A stretch of DNA of 64,000 nucleotides from Emergomyces orientalis (Eukaryota; Ascomycota; Eurotiomycetes; Onygenales; Ajellomycetaceae): the NCBI GenBank assembly GCA_002110485.1, contig MOWL01000074.1, positions 62,001-126,000 on the forward strand, read 5' to 3'. The position numbers and the translations under genes were made by a program. The notes beneath the pieces are model-generated. The model searched no databases. It saw only the letters and a program-made list of their open reading frames with translations, and was not told the DNA's origin. Shown here one piece after another: positions 59,737 through 64,000 of the stretch (position 1 is the stretch's first letter; each line of letters begins with the position of its first letter).

Positions 59737-62700
59737 TTAGACGTGATATGCTGTTTGGAGTTTTCTGGACACGGGCGGGGGCAGGGAGGCCATAAACGAG
59801 TTGAAGTCCGGGATTAGGTCTTTATATCCTTGAAGAACCTGTAGAGTTGGGTGCGTGTTAGGTTTTGTGGGCATTTAGAAATGTTGAGATAATACGAGAG
59901 TCATAGATGGGAAAGGCAGGGGGAGGCCTGAAGAGACTTGGAAGTTTTCCTCACCTGCTGGAATGATTGTTGCAAGTCCTGAAAATGGGGCTGATTCAAC
60001 GATTTATGGGGGAATATCGCAATTGCATGGAAATAGTCCGAAAGACAGCTTTCCATAGCCTTTGGGTTTTCTCGGACCACTTGATTGAACCCAAGGAACG
60101 AGCTTGCCTTCTCGCGTGTGAAGTCGATTTTCGCCATTGACCGAAGGAACATGTCCGCAAACTCTCCTAAGTGCGGGGCAAGTTGTTGAGCGCATCCGAT
60201 TCCCAAGCGACCCAATGCCATCGCGCCATTCTCGTTAACAGAATCGGGGACTTCCTCATTGCTCACGATTGCAGTGAGGGCCTGAAAAATATTTTCTAGG
60301 AAAGGGGCCATGCCAGCTTTGCTAGCAGCAGCAATCTCGCCAGTAGCCCAGCAAGCATTGTTAATCACACGAAGACCATTCTCAGACTCATCGTCCCTTA
60401 TTAGGTTGAGATCAAGCTGTTTGATTAGGATGGGCATTACTGTAGGAAGGACGGGTTCGAGGGTAGGGAAAATATTGATCGCACAATCACCAAGGAGGGC
60501 GTATGATGATATCCGCACTTCCCAGTTGGGATCTTCAAGACAAAAGCGGAGAAGTTCAAAGAACGGTGGCTGCGATGTGTTTACTAGTTCAGAGCTTTTC
60601 TGAGTATCGATAGCCTGGATAATCGCACCAAGCATGTCTAAACTTGTTACCAGGAAATCTTTATCCGGTTCCTCACCAGTATTGTGATTAACGGCAGTGA
60701 GATAATCCTGGATGTTGGTGTATATAATTTTAGTGCACCTGGCGAATATTGGGGGAGCAAACGGTGAGAAAGCATCTCCATATGCGGCAGCCACGTATCC
60801 CAAGCATTCCAATAATGGGAAAAGTTCTCTGGACTGGTCGGATAATTTGTTCCATCGTTGGATAAGCGCAGGCATGAGAATCTCCACCAATTCTGGTTTC
60901 GCTAGCTCAGACATAACGCTTTCAGCCAGGGTTTGGACACAGTCGTAAAGTACATACATGTTTCGGTCCTTGTATTTTTCGAAACAGAGAACGAACTGTC
61001 GCAATATCGGCTGGCAATAAGGTAGAAGGTTCGCGTCCGATTTCATTTCTAAACTCGTGAAGGCTGATGCAGCTGCCTCTTGAACTTTCTTATTATTATC
61101 CAGCATCCTGTGCAGAATCCCTTCCATCATCGGCTCGAAAAATCGTGCCTTTTCGGTGGCATCAAGGTGTGCAGCCCACTCTGAATACCTCCCGAGACAC
61201 CAGCAAGTGATTTTCCGGACGATTGGTTCGGGATCGGAAAGGAGGGATATAAGGTAAGGGATAAGTTCTGGTAAATGGGGTGTAACGGTATCCATACAAC
61301 CATCTGCAATAGCACCCAGCGCTAGAACCGCAGCTTCTCGATTTGTCCACTGGGCATGCCGCAGGTTATCTTTGAGATATGGCAATATTATTTCGAAAAC
61401 AGGTTGATGATAAACGTTGGCGAAAACATCTAGCGCGGCCGCTGAGCATTTCCGTAATGTCCATTCTGCTTCGGGGTCCTCATCCCCAAACTCGTCCAGG
61501 TCATCTTCTATTTCTCCTTCACTCAGATTATCATCGTCGGCGACAGTTTCATTGGTAGTGTCGCCATTGGGCTTGCCATCACCACTAGCTAACTGAACCC
61601 GGGAACTTTTAGATTTAGCAAATTGAGGCTTCAAATCTTCTACCTTATCTTCGGTTTCCGCGTCATCGTGCTCTCCGGCTAAAAGTATCGCGTCGTCTTC
61701 ATCATATACCATACTACGAAGAAGCACGGGTATAATTTTACCCAGATATGGCACCAACGGTTCTTGTAGCTTTTTCTGTCCCCCGACGGCCAGCCAAAAC
61801 TCTGCTGCATCCAAAGCCAATTCCGGGTCTTCAGGGTCATGCTGCTGCATGAGTACATATTCCACCAGGCCTGCGATGTGAGGAACAAGTTTATCCGGGG
61901 CAATATCCACCAGCTGAACAAATGACTGGCAAACTGTCCTTCGAACATCGGTATTCGGGTCGCTGGCAAGTTGGAATACATGATTAAGAAAGGTATCTAA
62001 CGAGCCGATTAAAATATCCGGTCTTTGAGAAAGGAACATGTGGATTGTTGCTAGAGCGGTAGCGCGGATCTTTGGGCTAGGATTCGATGTGCATTGCATT
62101 AGTCTTGGGAGAATAATGTTTAACGGTCGTTGGCCCTGGAAATCTTTATCTAGGAGTTTTTTATTATCCTCGCAGACCTTCGAAAGCGCTGACATCGCGG
62201 CCTCCTGGGTTAAAATCGGCACGGATCCCGAAGAGTTCGAAACTAGGGAAAGAAGTTCGTCTAGCAAATTTGGCCATGCTAACAGACCACCTCGTGCGAC
62301 GATTTCGGCAATTATGGAGCCGGCCGAATTGCGAATCTGGGGCGAAGGATCTTGAAGAACTGAGAGCGCAGAAGAGCGAATATATGCCAGGCTCTCGGGT
62401 GTAACAGTACCATATGCGACCTTAAGTTTAGTTTTTAGGTTCAATGATGCTGCCACCCGAACGACATTATAAGTTTCAAGGTCGAACCCGATCTGAGGGG
62501 GCGGTTGAGGGGTGCTAAATAGGTAGGTAAGATAATTTGCAAAATCCGGGGAGGTTGTAGCTTGCACCAGCATCTACGAAATAATAACCGTCAGCTAAAC
62601 ATTCCTAAGAGGAGAGAAAAGGCTTGAAGTGCGCAATAGTTCTTAACAGATAGCGGAGCACCATTCGAGGTGGGGTATGACAAAGGGGGGAGGGGTTTCG

Positions 62701-62811
62701 GAAACGCACCTGTTCAGCATGTTTTCGGGCAGAGCTATCGCTTCCGTTCAATGAATCATTTAGAAATCCAGCCAATTGCCTCAATGGTTCGTCCTGCGGT
62801 TGCCACGCCAT
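59737..62811 (-). CDS. KAP104: Transportin / karyopherin beta-2 (nuclear import receptor)
   Basis: Carries cargoes with PY-type nuclear localisation signals, such as RNA-binding proteins, through nuclear pores; cargo is released by Ran-GTP. Three exons (62811-62710, 62573-59955 and 59838-59737) give 940 residues. HEAT repeats run throughout: an importin-type N-terminus (LNDSLNGSDSSARKHAEQ, then SPDFANYL), and repeats such as DPNTDVRRTVCQSFVQLVD, WTNREAAVLALGAIADGC and SDPEPIVRKITCWCLGRY. The acidic HEAT-8 loop lies around GEIEDDLDEFGDEDPEAEW and is somewhat expanded by a Ser/Lys-rich stretch before it. Late repeats include ENGLRVINNACWATGEIA and NENGAMALGRLG, both typical of transportin. The last exon (VLQGYKDLIPDF to the stop) needs splicing of a 116-nt intron; reading through gives a short aberrant tail. 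Length fits the family (about 890-950). Confidence 0.96.
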
Positions 62812-64000
62812 GGTGATAGAGATTCGTAAGGGTATCGCCAACACAGAATTAGGGGCAGCGCGGAGCTCTGGTGTAGTTTCAGTTTCACTGAACGATGCAA
62901 ACCCACAAGCAGCTTCAGGCAGGGCGCCCCTATCGCCAATAGAGAATCTTCCGAATCACAACGCGACTCTTTGCTCTGGGTTTCCGGAGGTATTTAAATG
63001 TTCGTTGATGAGGGATGCGGTTGACTTCTAAAGCAAGACAATTTAGCGTGGATGGCGGGGTGCAGATATAGGCTTGGTGGAGGTGGAATTGAAATCTGCG
63101 AAAAGGGAATGACGTTGCGGACACCAACGTCAAAGACCGCAGATTTGATTTGCTAGAGAAAAGTCCCGCAACCCAGGCAGAAAATAGAGACGAAAGCGCG
63201 GGCAGGGTTGTCTGCAAGCGGGTGGAATTTTTGCGCGAGGATGTTCTTGTGGTGATAGCACCGTTGAGGGTTGGTGGTGGTGGGAATGTCCCAAAACGGC
63301 TAAGAGGGCGGTGGCGAGCGGCAGAATTATTGGCGTGACATAACCTCACCACACCACACTTTACATAGACGGGTAACCTGAACGAACGTCTTTTTTGCAC
63401 TTTGATTCCATATAAACCATTGACCATCCCGTTGAAATGGCTGGCAATGCCCCAGCAGTGTAGGATTATCAAATTTAATTTACTTCCCCAAATAATCCCC
63501 AGAAATTCGTTGGCCAGGCTATTTCCTTTGTATTTGGCTGGTGCCTCAGGTTGGTAACGAGTACATATTGATCACCACCACATTAAGCCACGGCATTGGG
63601 GCTGTGGGTTCATCTCCAGCCAAGGGCTATTTCCCTCAGTTTAAAGCGAAAATATAAGGGCTTGTGTGGATTATGGAAATATATACGGAACGTAAAATGG
63701 AACAAACGACGCTCTGAAGCCCGGTGTCGCGTGTTTGAAATATGCAATGCATGTCATGGTTGATCAGAAATCGGATCAACGTTGCCCCCCTTGATATAAA
63801 ATCGCTCATTTTTCGTATCGCATACGTTGCTGATTATTTAGGCCCGAGAAGGGAAACGAGAAAAATTGATCGCCATGTCCGAGCGAATAGATAGTCCACG
63901 AATCCAAGTACACAGGCCCCTGAAAATGTTTCCGCTGGAGCTGAACCAAGCTAGATGCATATTACTTTTATTCAGCTCGTGGACTAATGGCCCTTGGCTG
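62812..64000. other. Upstream region of KAP104; no supported gene
   Basis: About 1.2 kb running to the window end. The 180-codon minus-strand frame at 62930-63472 is Arg/Ser/Pro-rich, has no recognisable domain, and lies where the KAP104 leader and promoter should be, so I do not accept it. The last 500 bases are AT-rich with no clear signal. Confidence 0.5.

Noticed and set aside
62930..63472. Minus-strand frame of 180 codons upstream of KAP104
   Set aside because: No domain, biased composition, and located in the expected leader/promoter of KAP104.

Overview
The window is nuclear DNA of a filamentous ascomycete, most likely a eurotiomycete of the order Onygenales. The evidence is compact GT-AG introns (mostly 50-120 nt), three Zn(II)2Cys6 transcription factors, fungal-type protein families, and long AT-rich, microsatellite-rich spaces between genes. 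The order-level placement rests on general resemblance and I could not test it. No bacterial operons, CRISPR arrays, rRNA or convincing tRNA genes are visible. I rebuilt the gene models by hand from splice sites and reading-frame continuity. For every multi-exon model the summed exon length is a multiple of three.

Layout. 1-3057 (-): Zn2Cys6 regulator, cut by the window edge. 4835-6532 (-): mitochondrial threonyl-tRNA synthetase. 7007-8434 (+): unrecognised single-pass membrane protein. 9698-12625 (+): second Zn2Cys6 regulator. 13446-14564 (+): peroxisomal enoyl-CoA hydratase/isomerase. 14813-16836 (-): glutathione reductase, with a possible mitochondrial extension. 18501-20608 (-): PBS2-type MAPKK of the osmostress (HOG) pathway. 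25982-28145 (+): auxin-efflux-carrier family transporter. 29540-29785 (+): possible small tail-anchored protein. 30036-31544 (+): aminoglycoside-phosphotransferase-like kinase with degenerate catalytic motifs. 33000-35994 (+): choline/ethanolamine kinase. 36886-38092 (-): UCH37-type deubiquitinase. 44176-46152 (-): third Zn2Cys6 regulator, UPC2-like, with a GC-AG intron. 59737-62811 (-): transportin (karyopherin beta-2, KAP104).

There is no gene cluster with one shared product. Most genes are conserved housekeeping or signalling genes: stress signalling (PBS2), redox (GLR1), lipid metabolism (enoyl-CoA isomerase, choline kinase), proteasome-linked deubiquitination, nuclear import and mitochondrial translation. 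The unusual part is the spacing. The UPC2-like regulator lies between a 6.1 kb and a 13.6 kb stretch in which I can support no gene, and PBS2 and the AEC transporter diverge from a 5.4 kb shared intergenic region.

I found no clearly new biological system. The best leads are the catalytically altered APH-like kinase, the very long upstream region of the UPC2-like regulator with clustered TACTCCGTA motifs, the GC-AG intron and small exon in that gene, the ACCTA/TAGGT cluster between PBS2 and the transporter, and the alternative starts of PBS2 and GLR1.
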